Origin: OLB11 sp044233655
GTDB taxonomy: Bacteria > Bacteroidota > Bacteroidia > Chitinophagales > Chitinophagaceae
DNA: 64,000 nt
Reading direction: 5' to 3'
Assembly (NCBI GenBank): GCA_044233655.1
Contig: JBIIJQ010000004.1
Coordinates: forward strand, 28,358 to 92,357
Below are positions 50,201-59,916 of the stretch, piece by piece. Below the pieces are notes generated by a model that saw nothing but the letters and a program-made list of their open reading frames with translations, was not told the origin of the DNA and did not search any database. The translations under genes were made by a program, and so were the position numbers. Position 1 is the first letter of the stretch; each line of letters starts with the position of its first letter.

Positions 50201-53200
50201 TGGTTTAGATAAAAACCATGACTGCAATACAACAAGTTCACCAATAGGAACAATAGCAATCGTAGGCAATACTTATACCTGGTCACCTGCAACAGGTTTA
50301 AGCTCAACAACTGATGCTCAGCCAACAGCAAGCCCATCAGTAACAACAACCTATACAGTAACCGTAACAGGTGCAAATGGATGTACAGCAACAGATGCAG
50401 TAGTAGTGAATGTAAATACAACATTGCCAACTGTAAATGCAGGTGTAGATAAAAACTTAAATTGTACAACAACATCAACAACAATTGGTTCTACATCAAT
50501 CGTTGGAAATACATACAGCTGGAGTCCTTCAACAGGCTTAAGTTCTACAACAATTGCTCAACCAACAGCAAACCCAACAACCTCAATAACTTATACAGTA
50601 ACTGTAACTGGTGCAAATGGATGTACATCTACTGATGCAATTGTCATAAATGTAAACACAACATTACCAACAGCAAATGCTGGTTTAGATATTAACTTGA
50701 ATTGTACAACTACTTCAGGATTGATAGGAACTGCATCTATAGTAGGAAATACGTATAGTTGGAGTCCTTCAACAGGTTTGAGTTCTACAACAATTGCTCA
50801 ACCAACAGCTAATCCATCTGTATCTACAACTTACACCGTAACAGTAACAGGTGCAAATGGTTGTGTAGCAACAGATGCAGTAGTAGTAAATGTAAACACA
50901 ACATTACCAACAGCAAATGCTGGTGCGGATATCAACTTGAATTGTACAACTACTTCAGGAATGATAGGAACTGCATCTATAGTAGGAAATACTTACAGTT
51001 GGAGTCCTTCAACCGGCTTAAGTTCAACAACAATAGCTCAACCAACAGCTAATCCATCTGTAACAACAACCTATACAGTAACCGTAACAGGTGCAAATGG
51101 ATGTATAGCAACAGATGCAGTAGTAGTGAATGTAAATACTACATTGCCAACTGTAAATGCAGGTATAGATAAAAACTTAAATTGTACAACAACATCAACA
51201 ACAATTGGATCTACATCAATCGTTGGAAATACATACAGTTGGAGTCCAGCTTCAGGTTTAAGCTCTACAACAATAGCGCAACCAACAGCTAATCCTTCAA
51301 CAACAACAACTTATATAGTAACCGTAACTGGTGCAAATGGATGTACTGCAACAGATGCAGTAGTTGTGAATGTAAACACAACATCACCAACTGTGGATGC
51401 TGGTACAGACAAAAACCATGACTGTAACACAACAAGTTCAATGATCGGAACTGTAGCAATCGTAGGTAATTCATATAGCTGGAGCCCTTCAACAGGCTTA
51501 AGTTCAACAACAGATGCAATGCCAACAGCAAGCCCATCAGTAACAACAACTTATACAATAACCGTAACTGGTGCAAATGGATGTACATCAACAGATGCAG
51601 TAGTTGTGAATGTAAATACTACATTACCAACAGTGGATGCTGGTACAGACAAAAACCATGACTGTAACACAACAAGTTCAATGATCGGAACTGCAGCAAT
51701 CGTAGGTAATACCTATAGCTGGAGCCCTTCAACAGGCTTAAGTTCAACAACTGATGCAATGCCAACAGCAAGCCCATCAGTAACAACAACTTATACAGTA
51801 ACCGTAACAGGTTCTAATGGATGTACATCAACAGATGCAGTAGTTGTAAATGTAAATACAACATTACCAACAGTGGATGCAGGTACAGACAAAAACCATG
51901 ACTGTAACACAACAAGTTCAATGATCGGAACTGCAGCAATCGTAGGTAATACCTATAGCTGGAGCCCTTCAACAGGTTTAAGTTTAACAACTGATGCAAT
52001 GCCAACAGCAAATCCTACAACAACAACCTCTTACACCGTAACCGTAACAGGTGCTAATGGATGTACAGCAACAGATGTAGTAGTTGTAAATGTAAATACA
52101 ACATTACCAACAGTGGATGCAGGTACAGACAAAAACCATGACTGCAATACAACAAGTTCAACAATAGGAACAATAGCAATCGTAGGCAATACTTATAGCT
52201 GGTCACCTGCAACAGGTTTAAGCTCAACAACTGATGCTCAGCCAACAGCAAATCCATCTGTAACAACTACATATACTGTAACTGTAACAGGTTCAAACGG
52301 TTGTACAGCAACAGATGCAGTAACAGTGAATGTAAATACAACTTTACCAACAGTAGATGCTGGTTTAGACAAAAACCATGACTGCAATACAACAAGTTCA
52401 ATGATTGGAACAGCTGCAATCGTAGGTCATACATATAGCTGGAGTCCTTCAACAGGCTTAAGTTCTACAACAGATGCAATGCCAACAGCAAGCCCATCAG
52501 TAACAACAACCTATACAGTAACCGTAACAGGTGCTAATGGATGTACAGCAACAGATGCAGTAGTCGTAAATGTAAATACTACATTACCAACAGTGGATGC
52601 TGGTTCAGACAAAAACCATGATTGTAACACAACAAGTTCAACAATAGGAACAGCAGCAATCGTAGGTAATACCTATAGCTGGAGCCCTTCAACAGGCTTA
52701 AGTTCAACAACAGATGCAATGCCAATAGCAAGCCCATCAGTAACAACAACTTACACAGTAACCGTAACAGGTGCTAATGGATGTGCATCAACAGATGTAG
52801 TAGTTGTAAATGTAGATACAACATTACCAACAGTGGATGCTGGTACAGACAAAAACCATGACTGCAATACAACAAGTTCAATGATTGGAACTACAGCCAT
52901 CGTAGGTAATACCTATAGCTGGAGTCCTTCAACAGGCTTAAGTTCAACAACAGATGCAATGCCAACAGCAAGCCCATCAGTAACAACAACTTATACAGTA
53001 ACCGTAACAGGTGCTAATGGATGTACAGCAACAGATGCAGTAGTTGTAAATGTAAATACTACATTACCAACAGTGGATGCTGGTACAGACAAAAACCATG
53101 ACTGTAACACAACAAGTTCAATGATCGGAACAGCAGCAATCGTAAGTAATACCTATAGCTGGAGCCCTTCAACAGGTTTAAGTTCAACAACAGATGCAAT

Positions 53201-56200
53201 GCCAACAGCAAGCCCATCTGTAACAACTACATATACTGTAACTGTAACAGGTTCAAACGGTTGTACAGCAACAGATGCAGTAACTGTAAATGTTACTTTA
53301 AATCCACCAATTGCAAATATTACAGGTAATTTGGAGGTATGTAATGGTTCTACAACAACTTTAACGGCTTCAGGAAATGGGTCATATTTATGGAGCAATA
53401 ATAGTAATGCAACATCTATTACTGTAGGTGCAGGCACATATAGTGTAACAGTAACTGATGGTATTTGTTCAAGTGTAAGTACTGTCACTGTAAATACAAT
53501 ACAAGGTACAATAGGTAATTATGTTTGGAGCGATTTAAATATAAATGGAATTCAAGATGAGTTGCCTTCTGCAGGTATCAATAATGTACCTGTTGAATTA
53601 TGGACTCCAGGACTTGATAATCAAATTGGAGGAGTTGATGACATCATGTTACAATCAACTACAACAGCAATTGATGGTTCAGGAAATCCAGGTTACTACA
53701 ATTTCATTGTATGTAATAGTGGTAACTACTATGTTAAATTCCCTTCAACTGTTGATGGAAATGTATTAACAAGTTCAAATCAAGCTGGAGGTGTAGACTT
53801 AAACTCAGATGCAAATCCTGGTGGTTTTTCTCCAATCTTCACAATAGATGTGAATGGGACTGGTATAGCTAAAAATAATAATACTATTGATGCTGGATAT
53901 ATAGCATTGAAATTCATTGGAAACCGTGTTTGGTTTGATAATGATAGAAATGGTTCGCAAGACCTTAATGAAATTGGTGTAGCTGGTATTACAGTTTCTT
54001 TATTTGATGATTTAGATCGTCAAGTTTCAAGTACTGTAACAGACGCCTATGGTTATTATTATTTCAATAATTTATCTGGTGGAACTTACAGTATTGCATT
54101 TACATTGCCTAGTGGATATGTATTTACTACAAAAGATGCTAATCCTGACAATGCTTTAGATAGTGACGTTGATCCTAATACAGGAATTACAAGTCAATTT
54201 ACATATGCAGCAGGAACAATTGATTTAACGTTTGATGCAGGTATCTATATTCCAACACTATTGACTTCTCAAGTGGGTGATAAAGTATGGAATGATGTAA
54301 ATAACAATGGTATTCAAGATCCAAATGAAACAGGTGTTGCTGGTGTAACTGTTACATTGTATGATGTAAATAATTTGCCAGTGGCTAATACAATAACTGA
54401 TGCTGATGGTTTATATAATTTTGCAAATGTAAATCCAGGTACTTATTCAGTAGGGTTCTCATTACCAATTGGATATGTATTCTCAACGCCAACACAAGGA
54501 GCTGATACTGAAAAAGATAGTGATCCTAATACTACTTCAGGAATCACAGCTACTTTCACTGTTGTTGCTGGTCAAAGCAGAACTGATATAGATGCAGGAA
54601 TACATACTCAGCAAAATACAAGTGCTTCTATCGGTAACTTTGTGTGGAATGATGTTAATAACAATGGTATTCAAGAACCTAATGAAGCTGGTGTAGCTGG
54701 AGTAACTGTAACTCTATATGATGGAACAGGTACAAATGTAATTGCTACAGATGTAACAGATATATTAGGTAATTATACGTTTAATGATTTGCCAGCAGGT
54801 ACTTATTTAGTTGGATTCAGTAATTTACCTAATGGCTTTACATTTGTAACTCCTGGTCAAGGTAGCAATATAGCAGAAGATTCTGATCCTGATCAAATCA
54901 CTGGAAGAACATCCGTTATTAATTTATTAGCTGGACAAGTAAATACAACAATTGATGGAGGTATTTACAATCCTTCAGCTCCTTTAAGTGCACTTGGTAA
55001 CTATGTTTGGTATGATCGTGATTTAGATGGTCTACAAGATGCAAATGAAAATGGCGTACCAGGTGTAACTGTAAGTTTGTATAATAATTTTGATGTATTG
55101 CAAGCAGTAACAATTACAGATAACAATGGTTTCTATATTTTCAATGGTTTGAATGCAGGTACCTATTATGTTAATTTCTCTAACTTACCTGTAAACTACA
55201 AATTAGCTCTTTCAAATGAAGGAACTGACGATGCTATTGATAGTGATCCATTGAATACAACAAACAATACTGCAATGATAACATTGGGAGTAAACGAAGT
55301 GAATTTAACAGTGGATGCTGGTATCGTTGTTAACACGGGTAGAAATAACAGAGGTGCTATCGGTGATAAAGTATGGAATGATGAGAATCAAAATGGTATT
55401 CAAGATAATGGTGAATTAGGTGTACAAGGTGTTACAGTGACTTTATATCAAAGCAATGGTATATCTGTAATTGCAACTACAACCACTAACTCATTAGGTG
55501 AATATATTTTCACTAATCTTATCCCAGCTGATTATGTTGTAGGCTTTACTAACTTACCTACAGGGTATACATATACTACGAATGATTTAGGCGGTGATGA
55601 TGAATTAGATTCTGATGCAAATCCTGCAAATGGTGGTAAGTCAAGTATTATCTCTCTTGAAATAGGAGAAATTAACCTAACCGTAGATGCTGGTATTTAT
55701 CTAAATACAGTATTAGCAAGTATTGGTGATTATGTTTGGAATGATATTAATCAAAATGGATTACAAGATCCAAACGAGCCAGGTATTTCTGGTGTAACGG
55801 TGAAGTTGTTCGATAACTTAGGTAATGTAGTAGCAAACACTACGACTGATGGCAATGGAGCATATCAATTTACTGGCTTGACTGCAGGTACTTATTCTGT
55901 TGAGTTCTCTAACTTACCTGAAGGGTATTCATTTACATCTAAAGATGTAGTTGGAAATACCAATGATGGTACAGATAGTGATGTAGATCCAATCACAGGT
56001 AAAACTTCATCTATTGTATTGACAGCAGGTCAAAATAACACAACAATTGATGCTGGTATATTTACACTTAAATCTTCATTAGGTAACTATGTATGGGAAG
56101 ATTACAACAATGATGGTATACAAGATGCTAACGAACCAGGTATTTCTGGAATTACAGTAACATTGTATGATCAAGCTAATAATCCAATTACTATGGCAAT

Positions 56201-57371
56201 TACCAACTCAAGAGGTGCTTACAACTTTGTAAATCTTGAGCCAGGTACATACTCAGTAGGCTTTGGTAACATCCCTGTCTCTGGATCATTTAGCCCATCA
56301 AACGAAGGTACTGATGATGCTGTTGATAGTGATCCTAATCCAACAAATGGACGTACAGCTCCTGTAACATTAGTAGCAGGTGAATACAACCCAACATTAG
56401 ATGCAGGTATCCACTTACCAACAGGTGCTGGTTTAGGTGATTATGTATGGTTAGATTTGAATAGCAATGGTGTACAAGATCCAAACGAACCAGGTGTTCC
56501 AGGTGTAACAGTAACATTATATGATGTAAATATGGTTGCTTTACGTACAACTATTACAGATCAAAATGGTGCTTATACTTTCAGTAATCTTGTTCCTGGC
56601 GACTTCAAAGTTGGTTTCAGTACTATACCTACTTACTACCAACCGAATGGTAAACCATATCAATCTTCATTTACACTTGGTAATTTAGGGAATGATTCTA
56701 CCGATAGTGATGTGGATGCAGGAACTGGTATTACTGGTACATACACAGTAGTAATAGGACAATACATACCAACAGTAGATGCGGGTATTAAATTAGACTT
56801 CGTATTACCTGCGCTTGATTTGAGAGCATTTGCAAAAATGGAAGCAAACAACTTAGTAAATGTTTCTTGGAAAACAGAATACGAAACAAATACTAGTCAC
56901 TTTGAAATTGAAAGAAGTCTTGATGCAGTTGAATTTGTAAAAGTTGCAACGAAGACAGCTTCAGGAACAACAATCGGTACATCTAATTATGCAATTAACG
57001 ATGACATCTCAACTGTTCAACGTAAAGATGTAATCTATTACAGAATTAAAATGGTTGACCAAGATGGTAAATTCATGTATTCTAACATCGTGAATGTGAA
57101 AATATTAGAAACTGATGGCGAAATCATGGTATATCCTTCTCCATTTACTTCTTATGTGAATGTGTTGTATCAAACAGATAATTCAACTACAATCAGCATT
57201 AAGATTACTGATATCAATGGAAACGTTGTATCTAGCAAATCAACTGATGTGACTCCTGGTAAAAACATTATTTCAATGGATAACCTTGGCGCATTAGCTT
57301 CTGGTATGTATATGATTATGATTACAGATACAGAGAACGGTACAAATACTTTCTTTAAACTCACTAAGTAA
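47265..57371 (+). CDS. Giant secreted repeat protein (Ig/PKD-like and SdrD-B-like domains) with T9SS tail
   Basis: 3,368 residues. The first 21 precede a normal signal peptide (MKKFYSTSAKGILSLILILL to SNAQ), so the ATG at 47328 may be the true start. Order: an N-terminal jelly-roll-like domain (LVQNPSFESGTNSW), a second beta domain, two units of about 90 residues ending YRRCARR, then 18 Ig/PKD-like units of 80 residues (DNA 48985-53290), an Ig-like unit, nine SdrD-B-type units (pattern VWNDxNxNGIQDPNEPGV, Asp-rich, probably calcium-binding), a fibronectin-like segment (SWKTEYETNTSHFEIERS) and a type A T9SS domain (IMVYPSPFTSYVNV onward). Each 80-residue unit has two cysteines. It is likely a long surface stalk or adhesin. 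Confidence 0.93.
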   Translation: MKESCQTLKKVSFFKKNNQNNMKKFYSTSAKGILSLILILLSLFKSNAQCTCIGNLVQNPSFESGTNSWNWSGGNLSAGGGAIACGAFSGDFQITNAGSNWASQTIGSGNLLPGGTLALGVFAGTHDASYYHSVGFDFFDANWNWISSSKVEVNKVLANSPVGPQLYNLSATIPANTYYVSVAFTGTGSWIKTDGWCVTYTAPNSVCDPNNTSASSGFCAPIVSCTGTSFNWSQTINQSTGNPSIVKLISGSTNSYTINSGLPTALVNGPATINISNIVTYDGYSTRNTVTQSNERLRMIFKKGGIVVYTSPYTNDLADLQKQAYWQGALGTSFYAANGIDQIIFEHYDVANGYNGPGSLVPSSFCLNYSTCDNVTSAGSIGYDETLCGTSVDPTLIQNLSLPSGGSGTIEYVWLASIDGGTTTTVIAGANSASYDPGVITQTTWYRRCARRSGCTDYVGESNWVMKEVTSCCSNVTSGGTIGSNETFCGSSFDPVNITNITLPSGGTGTLEYVWLVSTDAGVNYTVIAGANASFYDPGVITQTTWYRRCARRAGCASYVGESDWIKKEVCPLPTANAGVDKNLNCTTTSTTIGSTSIAGNTYSWSPSTGLSSTSIAQPTANPSVTTTYTVTITNACGCTSTDAVIVNVNNTIPVADAGIDKNLNCTTTSTTIGTTGIVGNSYSWSPSTGLSSSTIAQPTASPSATTTYTVTVTGANGCVATDVVIVNVNTTLPTINAGVDKNLNCTTTSTTIGSTSIVGNTYSWSPSTGLSSSTIAQPTASPSVTTTYTVTVTGANGCTATDAVVVNVNTTSPSADAGVDKNLNCTTTSTTIGTTGIVGNSYSWSPASGLSSTTVAQPIANPTTTTTYTVTVTNAANGCTSTDAIVVNVNTTLPTANAGLDINLNCTTTSGLIGTASIVGNTYSWSPSTGLSSTTIAQPTANPSVTTTYTVTVTGANGCTATDAVVVNVNTTLPTVDAGLDKNHDCNTTSSPIGTIAIVGNTYTWSPATGLSSTTDAQPTASPSVTTTYTVTVTGANGCTATDAVVVNVNTTLPTVNAGVDKNLNCTTTSTTIGSTSIVGNTYSWSPSTGLSSTTIAQPTANPTTSITYTVTVTGANGCTSTDAIVINVNTTLPTANAGLDINLNCTTTSGLIGTASIVGNTYSWSPSTGLSSTTIAQPTANPSVSTTYTVTVTGANGCVATDAVVVNVNTTLPTANAGADINLNCTTTSGMIGTASIVGNTYSWSPSTGLSSTTIAQPTANPSVTTTYTVTVTGANGCIATDAVVVNVNTTLPTVNAGIDKNLNCTTTSTTIGSTSIVGNTYSWSPASGLSSTTIAQPTANPSTTTTYIVTVTGANGCTATDAVVVNVNTTSPTVDAGTDKNHDCNTTSSMIGTVAIVGNSYSWSPSTGLSSTTDAMPTASPSVTTTYTITVTGANGCTSTDAVVVNVNTTLPTVDAGTDKNHDCNTTSSMIGTAAIVGNTYSWSPSTGLSSTTDAMPTASPSVTTTYTVTVTGSNGCTSTDAVVVNVNTTLPTVDAGTDKNHDCNTTSSMIGTAAIVGNTYSWSPSTGLSLTTDAMPTANPTTTTSYTVTVTGANGCTATDVVVVNVNTTLPTVDAGTDKNHDCNTTSSTIGTIAIVGNTYSWSPATGLSSTTDAQPTANPSVTTTYTVTVTGSNGCTATDAVTVNVNTTLPTVDAGLDKNHDCNTTSSMIGTAAIVGHTYSWSPSTGLSSTTDAMPTASPSVTTTYTVTVTGANGCTATDAVVVNVNTTLPTVDAGSDKNHDCNTTSSTIGTAAIVGNTYSWSPSTGLSSTTDAMPIASPSVTTTYTVTVTGANGCASTDVVVVNVDTTLPTVDAGTDKNHDCNTTSSMIGTTAIVGNTYSWSPSTGLSSTTDAMPTASPSVTTTYTVTVTGANGCTATDAVVVNVNTTLPTVDAGTDKNHDCNTTSSMIGTAAIVSNTYSWSPSTGLSSTTDAMPTASPSVTTTYTVTVTGSNGCTATDAVTVNVTLNPPIANITGNLEVCNGSTTTLTASGNGSYLWSNNSNATSITVGAGTYSVTVTDGICSSVSTVTVNTIQGTIGNYVWSDLNINGIQDELPSAGINNVPVELWTPGLDNQIGGVDDIMLQSTTTAIDGSGNPGYYNFIVCNSGNYYVKFPSTVDGNVLTSSNQAGGVDLNSDANPGGFSPIFTIDVNGTGIAKNNNTIDAGYIALKFIGNRVWFDNDRNGSQDLNEIGVAGITVSLFDDLDRQVSSTVTDAYGYYYFNNLSGGTYSIAFTLPSGYVFTTKDANPDNALDSDVDPNTGITSQFTYAAGTIDLTFDAGIYIPTLLTSQVGDKVWNDVNNNGIQDPNETGVAGVTVTLYDVNNLPVANTITDADGLYNFANVNPGTYSVGFSLPIGYVFSTPTQGADTEKDSDPNTTSGITATFTVVAGQSRTDIDAGIHTQQNTSASIGNFVWNDVNNNGIQEPNEAGVAGVTVTLYDGTGTNVIATDVTDILGNYTFNDLPAGTYLVGFSNLPNGFTFVTPGQGSNIAEDSDPDQITGRTSVINLLAGQVNTTIDGGIYNPSAPLSALGNYVWYDRDLDGLQDANENGVPGVTVSLYNNFDVLQAVTITDNNGFYIFNGLNAGTYYVNFSNLPVNYKLALSNEGTDDAIDSDPLNTTNNTAMITLGVNEVNLTVDAGIVVNTGRNNRGAIGDKVWNDENQNGIQDNGELGVQGVTVTLYQSNGISVIATTTTNSLGEYIFTNLIPADYVVGFTNLPTGYTYTTNDLGGDDELDSDANPANGGKSSIISLEIGEINLTVDAGIYLNTVLASIGDYVWNDINQNGLQDPNEPGISGVTVKLFDNLGNVVANTTTDGNGAYQFTGLTAGTYSVEFSNLPEGYSFTSKDVVGNTNDGTDSDVDPITGKTSSIVLTAGQNNTTIDAGIFTLKSSLGNYVWEDYNNDGIQDANEPGISGITVTLYDQANNPITMAITNSRGAYNFVNLEPGTYSVGFGNIPVSGSFSPSNEGTDDAVDSDPNPTNGRTAPVTLVAGEYNPTLDAGIHLPTGAGLGDYVWLDLNSNGVQDPNEPGVPGVTVTLYDVNMVALRTTITDQNGAYTFSNLVPGDFKVGFSTIPTYYQPNGKPYQSSFTLGNLGNDSTDSDVDAGTGITGTYTVVIGQYIPTVDAGIKLDFVLPALDLRAFAKMEANNLVNVSWKTEYETNTSHFEIERSLDAVEFVKVATKTASGTTIGTSNYAINDDISTVQRKDVIYYRIKMVDQDGKFMYSNIVNVKILETDGEIMVYPSPFTSYVNVLYQTDNSTTISIKITDINGNVVSSKSTDVTPGKNIISMDNLGALASGMYMIMITDTENGTNTFFKLTK
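48985..53290 (+). repeat. Eighteen-unit 240-bp tandem repeat inside the giant gene
   Basis: Units begin LPTxxAGxDKN and are 240 bp (one is 243). Three subtypes by their N-terminal words: A (KNLNCTTTSTTIG), B (KNHDCNTTSS) and C (INLNCTTTSG). Order along the array: A A A A C B A C C A then eight B. The last eight units are the most alike at DNA level, with runs of over 100 identical bases between units (for example around 51661 and 51901), so the array has recently expanded. Confidence 0.9.
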
Positions 57372-57390
57372 TATTCATTTTTTATTAAGT

Positions 57391-57420
57391 AAAAAGGCTG
57401 CCATATATGGCAGCCTTTTT
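57391..57420 (+). terminator. Rho-independent terminator of the giant adhesin gene
   Basis: AAAAAGGCTGCCATA and its perfect complement, a 15-bp palindrome running into T. Begins 20 bp after the stop. Confidence 0.9.
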
Positions 57421-57465
57421 TGTTTGTAACTAAGCCAACTTGGCTAATAAAGTGTTAAGATAGGT

Positions 57466-57504
57466 ACTATGCAATACATAATACTAAACTATGCATCATA
57501 TTTG
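57466..57504 (+). promoter_or_regulatory. Candidate PadR operator and -7 element
   Basis: ACTATGCA occurs at 57466-57473 and again at 57488-57495, 22 bp apart (two helical turns), followed directly by CATATTTG (57497-57504), one mismatch to TAnnTTTG. The second copy abuts the -7 element, where a repressor would block transcription. Confidence 0.45.
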
Positions 57505-57521
57505 CACTAGAATTACAAATT

Positions 57522-57863
57522 ATGTCAATCATCAATGTAGATAATATTCAAAGTCAAATGAAAAAAGGGGTACTTGAGTTTTGTATTCTTTCTATCATAC
57601 AGCGAGGAGAAGTATATCCTAGTGATATAACCCTAGAGTTAAAAGAATCAGGGATGCAGGTACTAGAAGGCACTTTATATCCATTGCTTACAAGACTCAA
57701 GAATGCTGGCTATTTAGAATATCGGTGGGTAGAAAGTTTATCAGGACCGCCACGTAAATATTTTTCTATGAGCGAATCGGGAAAGGAATTCTATTTATCA
57801 CTAGAAAAAACCTGGAACGAAATTTCTACAGCAGTCAACATTATCACAAACCCAACCAAATAA
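57522..57863 (+). CDS. PadR family transcriptional regulator
   Basis: 113 residues, a winged-helix PadR repressor. Signature: MKKGVLEFCILSIIQRGEVY, LEGTLYPLLTRLKNAGYLEYRW, SGPPRKYFSMSESGKEF. PadR proteins dimerise and bind an operator, often releasing it with a small ligand or stress. Short C-terminus fits PadR-s1. It is 10 bp upstream of the PspC protein gene, an association seen widely, so it most likely controls this two-gene operon and itself. Confidence 0.93.
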   Translation: MSIINVDNIQSQMKKGVLEFCILSIIQRGEVYPSDITLELKESGMQVLEGTLYPLLTRLKNAGYLEYRWVESLSGPPRKYFSMSESGKEFYLSLEKTWNEISTAVNIITNPTK

Positions 57864-57873
57864 ATATAGTAAA

Positions 57874-59814
57874 ATGGATAAAATAGTATTAATCAATTAT
57901 CAAGGAAGAACTTTTTCGTTTGAAGAAAAAGCATACCAACTTTTTCAAGACTATGAAAATAAACTAAAAATCTATTTTTCGAAAGAAGAAGGAGGAGATG
58001 AAATAATCACTGATCTACAACTTCGAATGGCTGAAATATTGGAACAACAATCCATGGGCAAGGAATCAATATCAAATGCTGATATTGAAAGTTTAATGTC
58101 GGTCATCGGGAATCCTTCAGATTTTGAAAATGAACATACTGAAACGAATCAAGAGAAATCTAAAGAGTTCAATAGTAAAGAGAAAAAATTATTTAGAAAT
58201 AAAAAAGAAAAGATTATTGCAGGTGTTTGCAGTGGTATTGCAAATTATTTTGCAATTGACCCCATAGTCGTAAGACTCATGTTTATACTCTTGACATTGT
58301 TTAATGTGGCCACGTTATTTACATTTAATTTAGGTGTACTAGGCTATATTATATTGTGGGTAGTACTTACACCCAAAGAATTGGAACCTAATATTTTAAG
58401 CAAGCTCTATCGAAACCCAAAAGATCAAGTGCTCGGAGGAGTATGTAGTGGATTAGCTCAATTTTTCAATACAGAAACTTGGATTATACGACTCATCTTT
58501 ATTGCTCCTATTGTATTAGGTTTTGCAAGTAAACAAACATTCAATCAATTCGAATTTAATATTATTGGTAATTCCTTTTATTCTTTATCATTCATTAGTT
58601 ATTTGATTTTATGGTTCATCATTCCTTTGGCAAAATCCTCAACCGATTATATGCTTATGAAAGGAGAACCTATCAACATTACTACAATACAACAAACCAC
58701 CACTATGCAAACAATAACCAATACCTCTCAATCTGGCTTCAGTAAATTTTTAAAAGTAATTGCCTATTTAGTATTATCACTTATATTGATGATTGCGATT
58801 CCATCTGCTATTGGATTAGTGGTCGGACTTTTTTATTCCTATAGCTTAGCTGATATAGTACTTTTTACAGATTACAATAAAATATTAGCATTGCTTTCTA
58901 TTGCATTTTTTCTTGTATTACCTATAGTAGGTTTAATCGTATGGATTATACGTAAAGTTGCAGGAATACGATCTTCAAGTAAAATCTTGCGTATTACATT
59001 TATAGGATTGAATATTGTAGGGTGGGCGGCTACTGTATTTTTAATCGCATCTTTAGCAAATGATAATAAAACGTATACAACATCCAAGACTCAAATGCTT
59101 GTTGAATCTACATCTGATACTTTATTTATTAATGCAATGGATACTACATCTATTTACAATGAAGCCGTGTTCTATGAATTCAATGAATTTGATCACTTGA
59201 TTGACAAAAAGAAAGATGTCAATGAAATTAAAGCAGTACGAATTCATTATAGAGAATCTAGTGATTCCCTCATTCGTATCGTAATAGAAAAATCGGGCTC
59301 AGGTGCCAATAAAGACATCGCATTGAACAATGCAACAGATGTGAATTTCACCCCAATACTAGAAGGAAATGTATTAAAAATGCCACATGTTGTGAAAGTT
59401 TCTAATAAAGCTCCTTATCATTTTCAAAATGTATTAGTAACAGTTTATTATCCTAAAAATAAAACAATCATCACATCGGGTGAATTGAAAAAGCAGTTGA
59501 AGCACACCTTTAGAGCCGATAGGAGTGGCATTAATATTCATATCAATGAGGAGGAAAATGAAATTTTGAACTGGGATGACGAGCCAAATGAAGTGATACG
59601 TGTAACCAATGATACATTGACAATCGTACATGATAATGACGAAAAACAAGAGCAAATAAAGGAAGCCCAAGAGCAATTGAAAGAAGTAAGTGAAAATAAT
59701 TTAAACCAATTGAAAGAAAAACAAAAAGAACTAGAGGAACTACAAAAGCAATCAAATTTAGAGATTGAAAGAGCTCGAAATGAGCTAGATAAAGCAATCA
59801 ACGATAAAAAATAA
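57874..59814 (+). CDS. PspC domain membrane protein, two PspC units
   Basis: 646 residues. Residues of about 1-95 look like a small helical HAAS-like domain. Two PspC units follow: about 107-165 (LFRNKKEKIIAGVCSGIANYFAIDP) and 178-250 (LYRNPKDQVLGGVCSGLAQFF). Then further membrane helices to about 400, a mostly extracytoplasmic beta-rich domain, and a C-terminal coiled coil (EKQEQIKEAQEQLKEV and beyond, about 595-646). PspC units take part in envelope stress responses. Operon partner of padR. Confidence 0.88.
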   Translation: MDKIVLINYQGRTFSFEEKAYQLFQDYENKLKIYFSKEEGGDEIITDLQLRMAEILEQQSMGKESISNADIESLMSVIGNPSDFENEHTETNQEKSKEFNSKEKKLFRNKKEKIIAGVCSGIANYFAIDPIVVRLMFILLTLFNVATLFTFNLGVLGYIILWVVLTPKELEPNILSKLYRNPKDQVLGGVCSGLAQFFNTETWIIRLIFIAPIVLGFASKQTFNQFEFNIIGNSFYSLSFISYLILWFIIPLAKSSTDYMLMKGEPINITTIQQTTTMQTITNTSQSGFSKFLKVIAYLVLSLILMIAIPSAIGLVVGLFYSYSLADIVLFTDYNKILALLSIAFFLVLPIVGLIVWIIRKVAGIRSSSKILRITFIGLNIVGWAATVFLIASLANDNKTYTTSKTQMLVESTSDTLFINAMDTTSIYNEAVFYEFNEFDHLIDKKKDVNEIKAVRIHYRESSDSLIRIVIEKSGSGANKDIALNNATDVNFTPILEGNVLKMPHVVKVSNKAPYHFQNVLVTVYYPKNKTIITSGELKKQLKHTFRADRSGINIHINEEENEILNWDDEPNEVIRVTNDTLTIVHDNDEKQEQIKEAQEQLKEVSENNLNQLKEKQKELEELQKQSNLEIERARNELDKAINDKK

Positions 59815-59895
59815 GTCGATTGTTATCATTTTTCACATCCTTAATTCTTAACAATTTCGTAATCGACAACTAATAATAAATCATTATACTAAGAC

Positions 59896-59903
59896 TACTT
59901 TTG
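59896..59903 (+). promoter_or_regulatory. -7 element of the response regulator gene
   Basis: TACTTTTG, exact TAnnTTTG, ending 13 bp before the start codon, so a short leader of about 7-10 nt. Confidence 0.45.
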
Positions 59904-59916
59904 TAAAAATTCCTTT

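Noticed and set aside
50089..50484. Minus-strand Leu-rich frames inside the giant adhesin repeats
   Set aside because: They repeat with the 240-bp period and are shadows of the plus-strand coding repeat.
48985..53290. CRISPR-like periodicity
   Set aside because: The repeats are in-frame protein domains with no spacers, and the 240-bp period is far from that of a CRISPR array.
57522..59814. PspABC-type phage-shock operon
   Set aside because: PspC units are present but pspA and pspB are not, so only a PadR-PspC pair can be claimed.
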